From JL08 sp039969355 (GTDB lineage Bacteria > Pseudomonadota > Alphaproteobacteria > Rhodobacterales > Rhodobacteraceae): a stretch of DNA of 64,000 nucleotides. Shown one piece after another: positions 26,426 to 35,302 of this stretch; position 1 is the stretch's first letter, and every line of letters begins with the position of its first letter. The notes under the pieces were generated by a model. The model saw nothing but the letters and a program-made list of their open reading frames with translations, was not told where the DNA came from and did no database searches. The position numbers and the translations under genes are program-made. Location: positions 62,001 through 126,000 of the forward strand of contig JBDVOA010000009.1 in NCBI GenBank assembly GCA_039969355.1, in the 5' to 3' direction.

Positions 26426-27712
26426 TTAACGACCGGCTTCCAAAGCGTCTTCGAAAGTGCGCAATCCAGTTCGGGGCGCCTGCACTAAGACAGCCATATT
26501 CCCCGGCTTGTGTTCGTTTCGGCGCATTTTCATATGAGCATTCGGAAGATCAGCCCAAGTAAAAACCTCGGACATGCACGGATCGAGCCGACGCTCCAGC
26601 ATGAGTTTGTTCGCAGCAGCAGCTTGCTTGAGATGCGCGAAGTGGCTGCCTTGAAGACGTTTTTGGTGCATCCACATATAGCGAACATCAAATGTCAGAT
26701 TGAAACCTGTTGTCCCGGCACAGATCACAACCATGCCGCCCTTCTTGCAAACGAACGTCGAGACAGGGAACGTGGCTTCGCCTGGGTGTTCGAACACCAT
26801 GTCTACGTTGACTCCTTTGCCGGTGATCTCCCAGATCGCCTTGCCAAACTTACGGGCTTCTGCGAACCAATTCGCATATTCCGGCGTGTTGACCGTTGGC
26901 ATCTGGCCCCAGCAATTGAAGTCTTTGCGGTTCAGTACTCCTTTGGCCCCCAAATCCAGCACGAACTGCCTTTTATCTTCGTCGCTGATGACCCCGATGG
27001 CGTTTGCGCCCGCCGTATTAATGAGCTGAATAGCATAAGACCCAAGACCACCAGAAGCACCCCAGACGAGGACGTTCTGCCCCGGTTTCAGATCATGCGG
27101 TTCGTGGCCAAATAACATTCGGTAGGCTGTCGCGAGCGTCAATGTATAACACGCCGCCTCTTCCCATGTCAGATGCTTGGGCCGGGGCATCAATTGCTGC
27201 GACTGCACGCGCGTGAACTGACTGAATGATCCGTCAGGGGTTTCGTATCCCCAAATCCGTTGTGTCGGAGAATACATCGGGTCGCCGCCGTTGCATTCTT
27301 CGTCATCGCCATCATCCTGGTTGCAATGGACAACAACTTCGTCGCCAACCTTCCAGCGGCGCACCTTGTCCCCTACAGCCCAAACGATGCCGGCAGCATC
27401 CGATCCCGCGATGTGATAGGGTTGCTTGTGCCCATCAAAGGGGCTGATGGGTACACCCAAGGCAGCCCATACGCCGTTGTAGTTAACGCCTGCCGCCATC
27501 ACCAGGACCAGAACGTCATGGCTGTCGAGCTTTGGTATGTCAACAACTTCAACTTGCATCGCCGTGTCAGGTTCGCCATGCCGTTCACGTCGGATCGCCC
27601 AAGCATACATTTGTTTGGGAACATACCCCATGGGCGGCATTTCACCCATCTCGTAGAGATCCTTCTCAGGTGCGTCGTAGCTGGCAATTCCGCTGTCTTG
27701 GTCCAAAGCCAT
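26426..27712 (-). CDS. ccrA: Crotonyl-CoA carboxylase/reductase
   Basis: 428 residues of the medium-chain dehydrogenase/reductase superfamily. MPPMGYVPKQMYAWAIRRERHGEP at the N-terminus is diagnostic of Ccr. The GroES-like domain has VLVMAAGVNYNGVWAALG and HIAGSDAAGIVWAVG; the NADPH-binding Rossmann motif is NVLVWGASGGLGSYAIQL. The enzyme carboxylates and reduces crotonyl-CoA to ethylmalonyl-CoA, the defining step of the ethylmalonyl-CoA pathway for acetyl-CoA assimilation. An ATG at 27736 is in frame, but AGGAGG lies just before the ATG at 27712. A TGCCGCA-type element lies 55 bases upstream. Ecm is 1.7 kb away on the other strand. Confidence 0.97.
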   Translation of the reverse strand: MALDQDSGIASYDAPEKDLYEMGEMPPMGYVPKQMYAWAIRRERHGEPDTAMQVEVVDIPKLDSHDVLVLVMAAGVNYNGVWAALGVPISPFDGHKQPYHIAGSDAAGIVWAVGDKVRRWKVGDEVVVHCNQDDGDDEECNGGDPMYSPTQRIWGYETPDGSFSQFTRVQSQQLMPRPKHLTWEEAACYTLTLATAYRMLFGHEPHDLKPGQNVLVWGASGGLGSYAIQLINTAGANAIGVISDEDKRQFVLDLGAKGVLNRKDFNCWGQMPTVNTPEYANWFAEARKFGKAIWEITGKGVNVDMVFEHPGEATFPVSTFVCKKGGMVVICAGTTGFNLTFDVRYMWMHQKRLQGSHFAHLKQAAAANKLMLERRLDPCMSEVFTWADLPNAHMKMRRNEHKPGNMAVLVQAPRTGLRTFEDALEAGR

Positions 27713-27766
27713 GGGGCCTCCTGTTCCTTTGGTCATCCCTCTTTCAAACGCTCAACCGCACATTGG

Positions 27767-27780
27767 TGCCGCAGCGCAGA
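27767..27780. promoter_or_regulatory. TGCCGCAnnGCAG element before ccrA
   Basis: TGCCGCAGCGCAGA lies 55 bases before the ccrA start. The same 14-base pattern recurs before ecm, mcl2 and mdh in this window. It resembles the TGC/GCA-rich operators of the PHB regulator PhaR, but this link is from memory of the family and is not demonstrated. Confidence 0.5.
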
Positions 27781-27852
27781 ATCGAGCTGTTTAATGTGGG
27801 ATATGGCCAGTTGCGCAACATTGCAATAGTTGTTGGGTATATTATTGTAATT

Positions 27853-29265
27853 TTATGACCCTGCGGATGCAGAATTTTCCTTTGCAAGCGCAGCAAGTTC
27901 ATTACTCTCGGCAGGAACGAGATGTCTGATCGAGTTTGCGTAGTAGGCCAGCGCGCTTTTCTGGTCGACAGGCACACGATACATTCCTTCGGTTTCGACA
28001 ACAATCTTGCGTTTGAGCAAATGATACATTCCAATTTCAACAACCTTGGCAGGTGTACCAACTGGTAACTGTACTTCGGCCTCTTTCATCCTCTGTAGTA
28101 TTTCTGCTACTGCTATTTCGGTGTGTACCTCGTCTATTTCGCCGTGACGCTCAAGCACGTAGGCCAGCAAAGGCACCGGCAAGACCGGAACAACATTGCC
28201 GATGCGCTTCATCAATTTTGTTCCCAGTTCCTTTGTAAGGTCGCCTTTGTGGCCAGCGCTGAACTCTCTCAGCGATAGGGGAGTACCAAAGCTTACGGCT
28301 GCATGCCCAAACCTGTTGAATTGCCCCGTCACCCTCAACCACAACTGTTTCAGCGCAAACTGCGCGACAACGCTGATGCGAGCTCGAAATCTCCGCTCTC
28401 CCGCATCGCCCGCGGCAATCAGAATGCGGTCCTCCAGAACTCGGTCGTAATTCAAAGCGACCGGCACAAAAACCACATCGCGGCCGTCTTCCTCGAGGCC
28501 ATCCGTTATGTATTTCAACAGCCCCAGCTTGGGTAATTTCAACCCGCCATCCAGGCTAAGCCCGCCTTCGGGAAACATGGCTTGTGTCACACCGCCGTTC
28601 GTCGCCAGTGAGACATAACGTGCCAGAACGCGCCGATAGAGTTCACTTCGCGATTTGCGGCGGATAAAATAAGCCCCCATTGCACGGATCAACCCAGACA
28701 ACGGCCAAACGCGCGCCCACTCGCCTACGGCGTACGACAACGCTGAACGTTCAGCCGCGAGGTAGGTCACCAGAACATAGTCCATGTTACTGCGGTGATT
28801 GATGACAAAAACAACTGTTGCATCTGGATCGAGATCTTTCAGCGCCCCTTCATCTTCATACCCCAGTCGAACTGTGTAGAGCGCATTCGAGAAGAGCCGC
28901 GCCAATCGGATTGCCACACCAAAATAAGCACTGGCAGAGAAGGACGGCACTATTTCGCGGGCGTAGCTACTCGCCTGCTGAAAGGCAACGTTCTCGGGAA
29001 TTCCCTGCTCTTTTGCATGCGCCGCGACAGCCCTGCTAACTTGCGGGTCATAGATCAGTCGCTGAATCATGTCGTGGCGGCGCGCCAGTTTGAACGGTTC
29101 GATAGGGCGCTCCAGCCGCCGGTTTAGCCGGGCTACGGCCCTTTCCAGACGCCGCCGGAAAAACCATCGCACCGATGGAAAAAGAAAATGCGATGCAAAG
29201 GTTACTGCGGCGAACAGCAAGATCACAACCAGCAACCAAAGTGGAATTTCTATCGTTTGCGTCAT
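27853..29265 (-). CDS. Large 1-acyl-glycerol-3-phosphate acyltransferase (PlsB/PlsC-like)
   Basis: About 470 residues. An N-terminal membrane helix (PLWLLVVILLFAAVTFASHFLF) is followed by a region rich in arginine and then the acyltransferase domain: the HX4D motif is INHRSNMDYVLVTY near residue 160, and FPEGGLSLDGGLKLPKLG is the substrate-phosphate motif. The C-terminal part (about residues 330-470) is longer than in ordinary PlsC and resembles glycerol-3-phosphate acyltransferases of the PlsB type. It probably acylates glycerol-3-phosphate or lysophosphatidate in membrane lipid synthesis. The frame continues upstream, but MTQTIEIP at 29265 is the plausible start. It is divergent from ecm and next to ccrA; a link to that pathway is not evident. 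Confidence 0.82.
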   Translation of the reverse strand: MTQTIEIPLWLLVVILLFAAVTFASHFLFPSVRWFFRRRLERAVARLNRRLERPIEPFKLARRHDMIQRLIYDPQVSRAVAAHAKEQGIPENVAFQQASSYAREIVPSFSASAYFGVAIRLARLFSNALYTVRLGYEDEGALKDLDPDATVVFVINHRSNMDYVLVTYLAAERSALSYAVGEWARVWPLSGLIRAMGAYFIRRKSRSELYRRVLARYVSLATNGGVTQAMFPEGGLSLDGGLKLPKLGLLKYITDGLEEDGRDVVFVPVALNYDRVLEDRILIAAGDAGERRFRARISVVAQFALKQLWLRVTGQFNRFGHAAVSFGTPLSLREFSAGHKGDLTKELGTKLMKRIGNVVPVLPVPLLAYVLERHGEIDEVHTEIAVAEILQRMKEAEVQLPVGTPAKVVEIGMYHLLKRKIVVETEGMYRVPVDQKSALAYYANSIRHLVPAESNELAALAKENSASAGS

Positions 29266-29320
29266 CCTCTGTACCGTGGCAGCAAAACAGACCCCACACA
29301 ACATTCCGGTTCGGGCCAAA

Positions 29321-29334
29321 TGCCGCATTGCAGC
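29321..29334. promoter_or_regulatory. TGCCGCAnnGCAG element before ecm
   Basis: TGCCGCATTGCAGC lies 80 bases before the ecm start and 56 bases before the divergent acyltransferase start, so it could act on either. It matches the elements before ccrA, mcl2 and mdh. Confidence 0.5.
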
Positions 29335-29413
29335 GAATTGACAATTGCGTAATATTCCAAGTATCACCATCGGAACGCAACAAAGTTTCTCACATGATTC
29401 ATGAGGCCCGCTA

Positions 29414-31393
29414 ATGACTCACGCAAATATCGATCACAAAGCCGATCGGCCGTGGCTCATTCGAACCTATGCAGGCCATTCAACGGCAGCCGCTTCAAAC
29501 GCGCTTTATCGATCTAATCTAGCCAAGGGCCAGACGGGCCTATCGGTTGCCTTCGATCTGCCAACGCAAACCGGTTATGATAGCGACCATATCCTGGCGC
29601 GCGGAGAAGTCGGAAAGGTTGGGGTGCCCGTTTCACACCTTGGCGATATGCGCGCGTTGTTCGACCAGATTCCTCTTGATCAAATGAATACGTCTATGAC
29701 GATCAATGCGACGGCGCCGTGGCTTCTGGCACTTTACATCGCTGTCGCTGAGGAACAGGGCGCTGACGTCACCCAACTGCAAGGCACTGTACAGAATGAC
29801 ATAATAAAGGAATACCTGTCACGTGGAACCTATATTTGCCCACCGAAGCCGTCGCTGAAACTCATCACGGATGTGGCCGCCTATTGTTACACCAATGTGC
29901 CCAAATGGAATCCGATGAATGTCTGCTCTTATCACCTTCAAGAAGCCGGCGCGACGCCAGAGCAGGAATTGGCCTTTGCGCTTGCCACGGCCACGGCTGT
30001 TCTGGACGGGTTAAAAGGCCAGGTGCCTGACGAAGATTTCCCAAGGTTGGTCGGCCGCATTTCATTTTTTGTCAACGCCGGCATTCGGTTCGTGACTGAA
30101 ATGTGCAAAATGCGCGCCTTCGTGGATCTTTGGGACGAAATATGTGAGCAGCGTTACGGCGTGTCAGACCCTAAATACCGTCGCTTTCGCTACGGGGTTC
30201 AGGTGAATTCGCTTGGGCTTACCGAGCAACAACCAGAGAATAATGTCTATCGTATCCTGATCGAGATGTTGGCCGTCACCCTGTCAAAGAATGCGCGGGC
30301 CCGCGCCGTGCAGTTGCCGGCATGGAACGAAGCGTTGGGCCTGCCCCGGCCGTGGGACCAGCAATGGTCCATGCGGATGCAACAGATTCTCGCCTATGAA
30401 ACCGATTTGCTTGAATTTGACGATCTTTTTGACGGAAACCCGGCTATTGATCGCAAGGTTGAGGTGCTCAAGCAGGGCGCGCGGGCTGAACTTGCAAATC
30501 TGGATTCCATGGGCGGAGCCATCAGCGCCATTGAATACATGAAATCAAGATTGGTCGACAGCAATGCAGATCGGTTGAACCGGATTGAGGCGGGCGAAGT
30601 TACAGTAGTTGGGGTCAACAAATTTACCTCCACCGAGACTTCGCCGCTTCAGACCGAAGACGGCGGCATAATGGTTGTTGATCCTGCGACAGAACAAGAT
30701 CAGATCGATCGCCTGAATGCCTGGCGCACCGATCGTGATGCCTCGGCTGTTCAGGCCGCGCTCGCTGATCTTCGCGCCGCAGCGGCGGAAGGTAAAAACG
30801 TGATGGGGCCGTCGATCCGGGCGGCTAAGGCAGGTGCCACAACTGGCGAGTGGGCGGAGCAGATGCGTTCTGTATTTGGAACCTACCGGGGCCCAACCGG
30901 CGTATCATCCTCAACGTCAAACAGAACCGAAGGGTTGGATGACATTCGCAATGCAGTAGATCTGGTTAGTGACAAACTTGGTACCCGACTTAAATTTCTG
31001 GTTGGAAAGCCGGGCTTAGATGGCCATTCTAACGGTGCAGAACAAATCGCATTCCGAGCCCGGGATTGTGGCATGGAAATTGACTATGAAGGTATTCGCC
31101 TTACCCCGGATGAGATTGTGGAAAATGCGCAAAAAAACAAAGCGCACGTCGTCGGAATCTCAATTCTAAGTGGTTCTCATTTGCCTCTGGTCAATGATCT
31201 CATGGAAAAAATGAAAATTGCTGGATTAGGACACATTCCCGTTATTGTTGGCGGCATAATCCCTGAAAACGATGCAATAATGTTGATCAAGATAGGGGTG
31301 GCGCGCGTTTATACCCCCAAGGACTTTGAATTAAATACGATCATGATGGACATCGTTGAATTGGCTGATGAGCAAGCTATTGCCGCTGAATAA
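29414..31393 (+). CDS. ecm: Ethylmalonyl-CoA mutase (cobalamin-dependent)
   Basis: 659 residues. The N-terminal methylmalonyl-CoA-mutase-type barrel has RPWLIRTYAGHSTAAASNALYR and TGLSVAFDLPTQTGYDSDH, and the C-terminal B12-binding domain has LVGKPGLDGHSNGAEQIA, with the DxHxxG cobalt-ligand histidine, then VGISILSGSHLPLV. The single-chain form of about 660 residues and its position next to ccrA identify it as ethylmalonyl-CoA mutase rather than the longer methylmalonyl-CoA mutase. It converts ethylmalonyl-CoA to methylsuccinyl-CoA. Methylsuccinyl-CoA dehydrogenase and the epimerase are not in this window. Confidence 0.95.
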   Translation: MTHANIDHKADRPWLIRTYAGHSTAAASNALYRSNLAKGQTGLSVAFDLPTQTGYDSDHILARGEVGKVGVPVSHLGDMRALFDQIPLDQMNTSMTINATAPWLLALYIAVAEEQGADVTQLQGTVQNDIIKEYLSRGTYICPPKPSLKLITDVAAYCYTNVPKWNPMNVCSYHLQEAGATPEQELAFALATATAVLDGLKGQVPDEDFPRLVGRISFFVNAGIRFVTEMCKMRAFVDLWDEICEQRYGVSDPKYRRFRYGVQVNSLGLTEQQPENNVYRILIEMLAVTLSKNARARAVQLPAWNEALGLPRPWDQQWSMRMQQILAYETDLLEFDDLFDGNPAIDRKVEVLKQGARAELANLDSMGGAISAIEYMKSRLVDSNADRLNRIEAGEVTVVGVNKFTSTETSPLQTEDGGIMVVDPATEQDQIDRLNAWRTDRDASAVQAALADLRAAAAEGKNVMGPSIRAAKAGATTGEWAEQMRSVFGTYRGPTGVSSSTSNRTEGLDDIRNAVDLVSDKLGTRLKFLVGKPGLDGHSNGAEQIAFRARDCGMEIDYEGIRLTPDEIVENAQKNKAHVVGISILSGSHLPLVNDLMEKMKIAGLGHIPVIVGGIIPENDAIMLIKIGVARVYTPKDFELNTIMMDIVELADEQAIAAE

Positions 31394-31490
31394 GGTAGCG
31401 ACAGCACTGACACAAAATCGTTGCCCCACCTCAGTTGAGTTTAAATATTCAATTGTGCCATAGAGTTGGCACACTAGGGGAGACTATATC

Positions 31491-31814
31491 ATGACAATAA
31501 ATCTCGATAATATGTCGAAGAAAGAATTGGAGAAACTCGCTGTACAAGTACAGAAGGCGCTTAAGACTGTCGACGTGGTCGAAAAACGCAAAGCGCTTGA
31601 GGCGGCGAAAAAAGCGGTTGCACAGTATGGTTATTCGTTGGCTGAACTAACCCAAGGTTCTGGCAAGAATGCCGCGTCCGGAAAACCCAAAAGACCGCCA
31701 AAATACTTTAATCCGAAAGACAGTAGCCAGACATGGTCCGGCAGTGGTCGGCAACCTTTTTGGTTTAAGGCGGCCATGGAAGAAGGTACAGATCCATCAA
31801 AGATGGAAATCTGA
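31491..31814 (+). CDS. H-NS-like nucleoid-associated protein
   Basis: 107 residues. The N-terminal half is a coiled-coil oligomerisation segment (SKKELEKLAVQVQKALKTVDVVEKRKALEAAKKAV) and the C-terminal half carries the H-NS DNA-binding motif: KYFNPKDSSQTWSGSGRQPFWF, matching the YxNPxxxxxTWSGRGRxPxW consensus of alphaproteobacterial HvrA/Spb-like proteins. Such proteins bind AT-rich DNA and silence or tune transcription. A GGGGAG ribosome-binding site precedes the ATG. It sits alone between ecm and deoD. Confidence 0.92.
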   Translation: MTINLDNMSKKELEKLAVQVQKALKTVDVVEKRKALEAAKKAVAQYGYSLAELTQGSGKNAASGKPKRPPKYFNPKDSSQTWSGSGRQPFWFKAAMEEGTDPSKMEI

Positions 31815-31834
31815 ACTTAGCTTAGGATACTCGC

Positions 31835-32548
31835 ATGACTGTTCACATAGGGGCCGCACCGGGGGACATAGCAGACACAGTTCTGCTGCCGGGGGATCCC
31901 TATCGTGCCAAATGGGCTGCCGAGACTTATCTGAGCGATATTAAACTCGTAAATGAGGTTCGAGGGATGTTGGGATTTACCGGCACCTGGAACGGAAATC
32001 GAGTCACAATTCAGGGTAGCGGCATGGGGATGCCGTCCCTGTCCATCTATGTGAACGAGCTGATCCGCGACTATGATGCAAAAACCCTGATCCGGATCGG
32101 TTCATGCGGCGGCATGCAGGATCATGTCGCAGTGCGCGATTTGATCATCGCAATGGCAACGACATCCGTAAGCACCCCATCTTCAACAATCTTCAGAGAA
32201 CTGAATTTTGCGCCGACAGCGGATTGGTCTTTATTGAGGGCGGCTGTAGAAGCCGCTGAATCTACTGGCGCCAGTACGCATGTGGGCAGCATTTATTCTT
32301 CGGATGTATTTTACGATGAACGTGCCGATCTGAATGAACAGATGGTTCGTCACGGTGTACTGGGCGTTGAGATGGAGGCAGCCGAACTTTATACGCTGGC
32401 GGCGCGCTATAAACGGCGAGCCTTGGCAATTCTTACGGTTTCGGATCATTTGCAGACCGGCGAAGCACTACCCGCAGCTGATCGCGAGCGTAGCTTTGGC
32501 GACATGGTTGAAATCGCGCTAAACGCGGCTTTTAAAGATCAAGTCTGA
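31835..32548 (+). CDS. deoD: Purine-nucleoside phosphorylase
   Basis: 237 residues of the hexameric DeoD-type PNP: TVHIGAAPGDIADTVLLPGDPYRAKW at the N-terminus, GSGMGMPSLSIYVNEL with the phosphate-contact residues, IRIGSCGGMQ and GVLGVEMEAAELYTLA (the Met-Glu ribose contact), and the catalytic aspartate in LTVSDHLQTGE. It splits purine (deoxy)nucleosides with phosphate to base and sugar-1-phosphate. It follows the H-NS-like gene by 20 bases. The nucleoside-type importer at 16-21 kb is a possible metabolic partner. Confidence 0.96.
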   Translation: MTVHIGAAPGDIADTVLLPGDPYRAKWAAETYLSDIKLVNEVRGMLGFTGTWNGNRVTIQGSGMGMPSLSIYVNELIRDYDAKTLIRIGSCGGMQDHVAVRDLIIAMATTSVSTPSSTIFRELNFAPTADWSLLRAAVEAAESTGASTHVGSIYSSDVFYDERADLNEQMVRHGVLGVEMEAAELYTLAARYKRRALAILTVSDHLQTGEALPAADRERSFGDMVEIALNAAFKDQV

Positions 32549-32604
32549 CGCCCAGAGAAACCGGTCTATTGCCATCGAGCTGGCTAGTCTTTGGGAACGT
32601 CAAA

Positions 32605-33168
32605 TTACTTTTCAAATTGCTTGCCATATTGGCCGTAAGAATGGGCATGTTCATCCGGCGTGCTACCGTGCGCGGAATGGCGCTCTGGATTTGTGGCGTA
32701 GTCAAAGTTTACCCCCGTTCCCTCGATAATTCTGTTCATCATGTTGAACAGGGCATTCACCTGTACAGCTTCATAAAGACCCTGCTCGCTCCAACCCACA
32801 GCATAAACTGCGTCTGCATCGGCCTGAACCAGCTTACTCGGTAATTGGTTGAGCTTGCGAACGTAAGCAAGCAACGGACGTAATTTTGCGGAAACCGGGG
32901 CTGTGTCGAGATCTGCGATCATTGCATCAACCAACGCACCATCAATTCCAAAGAGCTCAGCATATACACGGTGCGAACCATAGCAAAACGTACAAGCATT
33001 GAGGCCGGACGTGTAAGTCGCGATCATTTCGCGCTCTCCCACGCTCAGTTCACCTTCGCCGCGTAATATTCCATCCGTATATGCCATAAGAGGCGCTACA
33101 TTACTTGGAAATAGAGCATATAAATCAGTCAGGTGCGCGACATCTGGTAATCCTTTGATCAATGGCAT
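32605..33168 (-). CDS. AhpD-like peroxidase-related protein (carboxymuconolactone decarboxylase family)
   Basis: 187 residues beginning MPLIKGLPDVAHLTDLYALFP. The AhpD core motif CTFCYGSH (Cys-x-x-Cys with the following His) is near residue 80. This matches the 'uncharacterised peroxidase-related' subfamily, which reduces peroxides or acts as a thiol oxidoreductase; the actual substrate is unknown. An upstream ATG at 33201 is in frame, but the family N-terminus favours 33168. It lies 55 bases after the DUF1989 gene on the same strand, and the pair may be cotranscribed. Confidence 0.85.
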   Translation of the reverse strand: MPLIKGLPDVAHLTDLYALFPSNVAPLMAYTDGILRGEGELSVGEREMIATYTSGLNACTFCYGSHRVYAELFGIDGALVDAMIADLDTAPVSAKLRPLLAYVRKLNQLPSKLVQADADAVYAVGWSEQGLYEAVQVNALFNMMNRIIEGTGVNFDYATNPERHSAHGSTPDEHAHSYGQYGKQFEK

Positions 33169-33222
33169 CAAGGGGTCCTTCCTGACTAAAACGAGGTGCA
33201 AAGCTCGGGTTGTCTATGCCAC

Positions 33223-34086
33223 CTATCGTCCATGCGTGCGGTCATATCCGTTAGACTTTGGCGGCACCCACTGATCTAGCGAGCTGGGTTTTGGTTCGAA
33301 CACCTCAATCTCCAGTGGATAACAGGCGGCGACATCGCTTGAATGCTCGGAACTGCAATCGCCACCGGGGCAAGCGCTGAGCCCAACAGTCAGGTCAATC
33401 TCAGCAAAAAAATCTATGTGATCCCCCGGGCGAACCGGACTGGCCTTCATGAAATACTGACCTGTATCGCGCGTGAAGCCCGTGCACATGAACACATTCA
33501 ACACGTCGTGAACGTGGCGCTCTGCCTCTTCTAGCGAAAGATCAGCGTGATCAGACAAGGCGCGGGTCAAATTGGAGTGACAGCAGTAATGATATTGACC
33601 ACCCGCCAAAAGATTATGGGTGTAAGGGTCGCATCGGGTTCCGATGACGTCGTGAACAGAACCGCCAAACGCATCAAAACCGTACCAATCCAACGTATCG
33701 TGTATGATCGTTGCCATCGGGCGAAGGTTTGGGAAAGAGGACCACAATCGATCCCCTGTGCTCAGATGCGTACCATGTAGCGCGCGCGTTTTGCCCGAAT
33801 AGAACCTTTCATCCAGACTGCTTGCACTCCAGACATTCAAATCGCCAACCTGGGGGCCCTCCACGCTCAATATCCGAAATACGTGTCCCTTCGGGACATT
33901 GACGCAACCCGCCGTGCGCGCAGGAATTGTTATTCCTCCGACCTTTTCCATTCCATCGCGTAGCCTGACAAATTGGCCAAAATCAGGTTTGGGCAAACTG
34001 TCCTCCGGATAACATATCACTGGCGCAACAGCGCGACGGCTATCAGCATCATTTGGTGCACGCGTTTGGGGATCATCAAGTTTCAT
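33223..34086 (-). CDS. DUF1989 / urea-carboxylase-associated family protein
   Basis: 287 residues of DUF1989. Family features: TIPARTAGCVNVPKGHVFRILSVEGPQVGDLNVW, with the G-x-Q-V-G-D-L core, YHYCCHSNLTRAL, and a cysteine-rich metal-like site CPGGDCSS. Relatives accompany urea carboxylase/allophanate hydrolase as carboxyguanidine deiminase subunits or act in one-carbon metabolism, but no urea carboxylase is present nearby, so the substrate is open. It starts 60 bases downstream of sdhB and is followed by the AhpD-like gene. Confidence 0.85.
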   Translation of the reverse strand: MKLDDPQTRAPNDADSRRAVAPVICYPEDSLPKPDFGQFVRLRDGMEKVGGITIPARTAGCVNVPKGHVFRILSVEGPQVGDLNVWSASSLDERFYSGKTRALHGTHLSTGDRLWSSFPNLRPMATIIHDTLDWYGFDAFGGSVHDVIGTRCDPYTHNLLAGGQYHYCCHSNLTRALSDHADLSLEEAERHVHDVLNVFMCTGFTRDTGQYFMKASPVRPGDHIDFFAEIDLTVGLSACPGGDCSSEHSSDVAACYPLEIEVFEPKPSSLDQWVPPKSNGYDRTHGR

Positions 34087-34146
34087 AACGTATCCGAAAA
34101 CAATCTGTGTGTAGCGAAAATCTCAATTCTTGCTTTGAAGTTCGTT

Positions 34147-34926
34147 TCAGACCGTCCGTTCGAGCATTGTCTTTTTGATTTCAGCAATGGCCTTTGCCGG
34201 GTTCAGACCCTTAGGACACGTCTTGGCGCAGTTCATGATCGTATGGCACCGATAAAGTTTGAAGGGATCTTCCAAGTCATCCAGCCGCTCGCCGGTTGCC
34301 TCATCGCGACTGTCGATGATCCAGCGATAGGCATGCAACAGCGCAGCAGGTCCAAGGTATCTGTCCCCATTCCACCAATAAGACGGACAGGACGTAGAGC
34401 AGCACGCGCACATCACGCATTCGTAGAGTCCGTCCAGTTTTGCCCGATCATCAATCGACTGGCGCCATTCTTTGGCAGGGCGGTTGGTCTTTGTCTCAAG
34501 CCACGGCATGATGCTCGCGTGTTGGGCGTAGAAATGGGTGAGGTCGGGGATCAGGTCCTTTACAATGGGCATGTGCGGCAAAGGATAGATTTTCACATCC
34601 CCCTTCACATCGTCCATGCCGTAGATGCAAGCAAGTGTATTGATCCCGTCGATGTTCATTGCGCAGGACCCGCATATCCCCTCGCGGCAGGATCGCCGGA
34701 AAGTGAGTGTCGGATCAATCTCGTTCTTGATTTTGATAAGAGCATCAAGAACCATTGGGCCACAAGTATCCAGATCCACCCAATAAGTATCGACACGCGG
34801 GTTCTGCCCGTCATCTGGGTTCCAACGGTAAATGCTGAACTTTCGCACATTTGTCGCACCTGAGGGTTTCGGCCACGCTTTGCCCGTAGTCATACGGGAA
34901 TTTTTGGGAAGCGTCAGTTGGACCAT
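34147..34926 (-). CDS. sdhB: Succinate dehydrogenase iron-sulfur subunit
   Basis: 259 residues. The N-terminal ferredoxin domain binds [2Fe-2S] through CREGICGSCAMNIDGINTLAC, and the C-terminal domain binds [4Fe-4S] and [3Fe-4S] through CVMCACCSTSCPSYWW and CHTIMNCAKTCP. The quinone-site tryptophan/arginine region lies in the same C-terminal part. SdhB carries electrons from FAD in SdhA to ubiquinone in complex II. The ATG has GGAGAA upstream. It is the last gene of the sdhCDA-lipoprotein-sdhB operon. Confidence 0.98.
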   Translation of the reverse strand: MVQLTLPKNSRMTTGKAWPKPSGATNVRKFSIYRWNPDDGQNPRVDTYWVDLDTCGPMVLDALIKIKNEIDPTLTFRRSCREGICGSCAMNIDGINTLACIYGMDDVKGDVKIYPLPHMPIVKDLIPDLTHFYAQHASIMPWLETKTNRPAKEWRQSIDDRAKLDGLYECVMCACCSTSCPSYWWNGDRYLGPAALLHAYRWIIDSRDEATGERLDDLEDPFKLYRCHTIMNCAKTCPKGLNPAKAIAEIKKTMLERTV

Positions 34927-34939
34927 GTCGGTTCTCCTA

Positions 34940-35296
34940 TCACGGGGTCAGGGTGTTGAGCCCAGCCTGAAAGATGCAATTCTGTGTATCCGGACGTTCC
35001 AGCACCGCGCGCACCTGCGTCGCTGTTTCTTCGGTCACGCCTGTAACAGCGGCCGACGCAAATGTGGCGATTTCTCGCGCGCTCGAGTTGTCGATGACAC
35101 AATCCGTAAATGGCCTGACCGCCTGTTTGGGCACACCCGGTAGGCGTGTTGTGAGTGTCTCGCTCACCGCGAGCTTGGCACTGCTTCGCGCCAACGCGTC
35201 AACTGCCTGGTTGGTTTGCGCACACCCCGAGAGGGCCGCTATAGCCGTCATAGGCAAGGCCCGGATCATGCCGGGGTGGCTCAGGTTGATCAGCAT
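34940..35296 (-). CDS. Small lipoprotein encoded between sdhA and sdhB
   Basis: 118 residues (109 from an internal ATG at 35269). A short hydrophobic signal ends in the lipobox ALSGC, so it should be a periplasmic lipoprotein. The rest is helical: VDALARSSAKLAVSETLTTRLPGVP, then FTDCVIDNSSAREIATFASAAVTG, and a C-terminal PDTQNCIFQAG, giving two cysteines that could form a disulfide. No domain family is recognised. It lies six bases after sdhA and 13 before sdhB, so it is within the complex II operon; a role near complex II is a positional inference. Confidence 0.75.
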   Translation of the reverse strand: MLINLSHPGMIRALPMTAIAALSGCAQTNQAVDALARSSAKLAVSETLTTRLPGVPKQAVRPFTDCVIDNSSAREIATFASAAVTGVTEETATQVRAVLERPDTQNCIFQAGLNTLTP

Positions 35297-35302
35297 GAGC
35301 AG

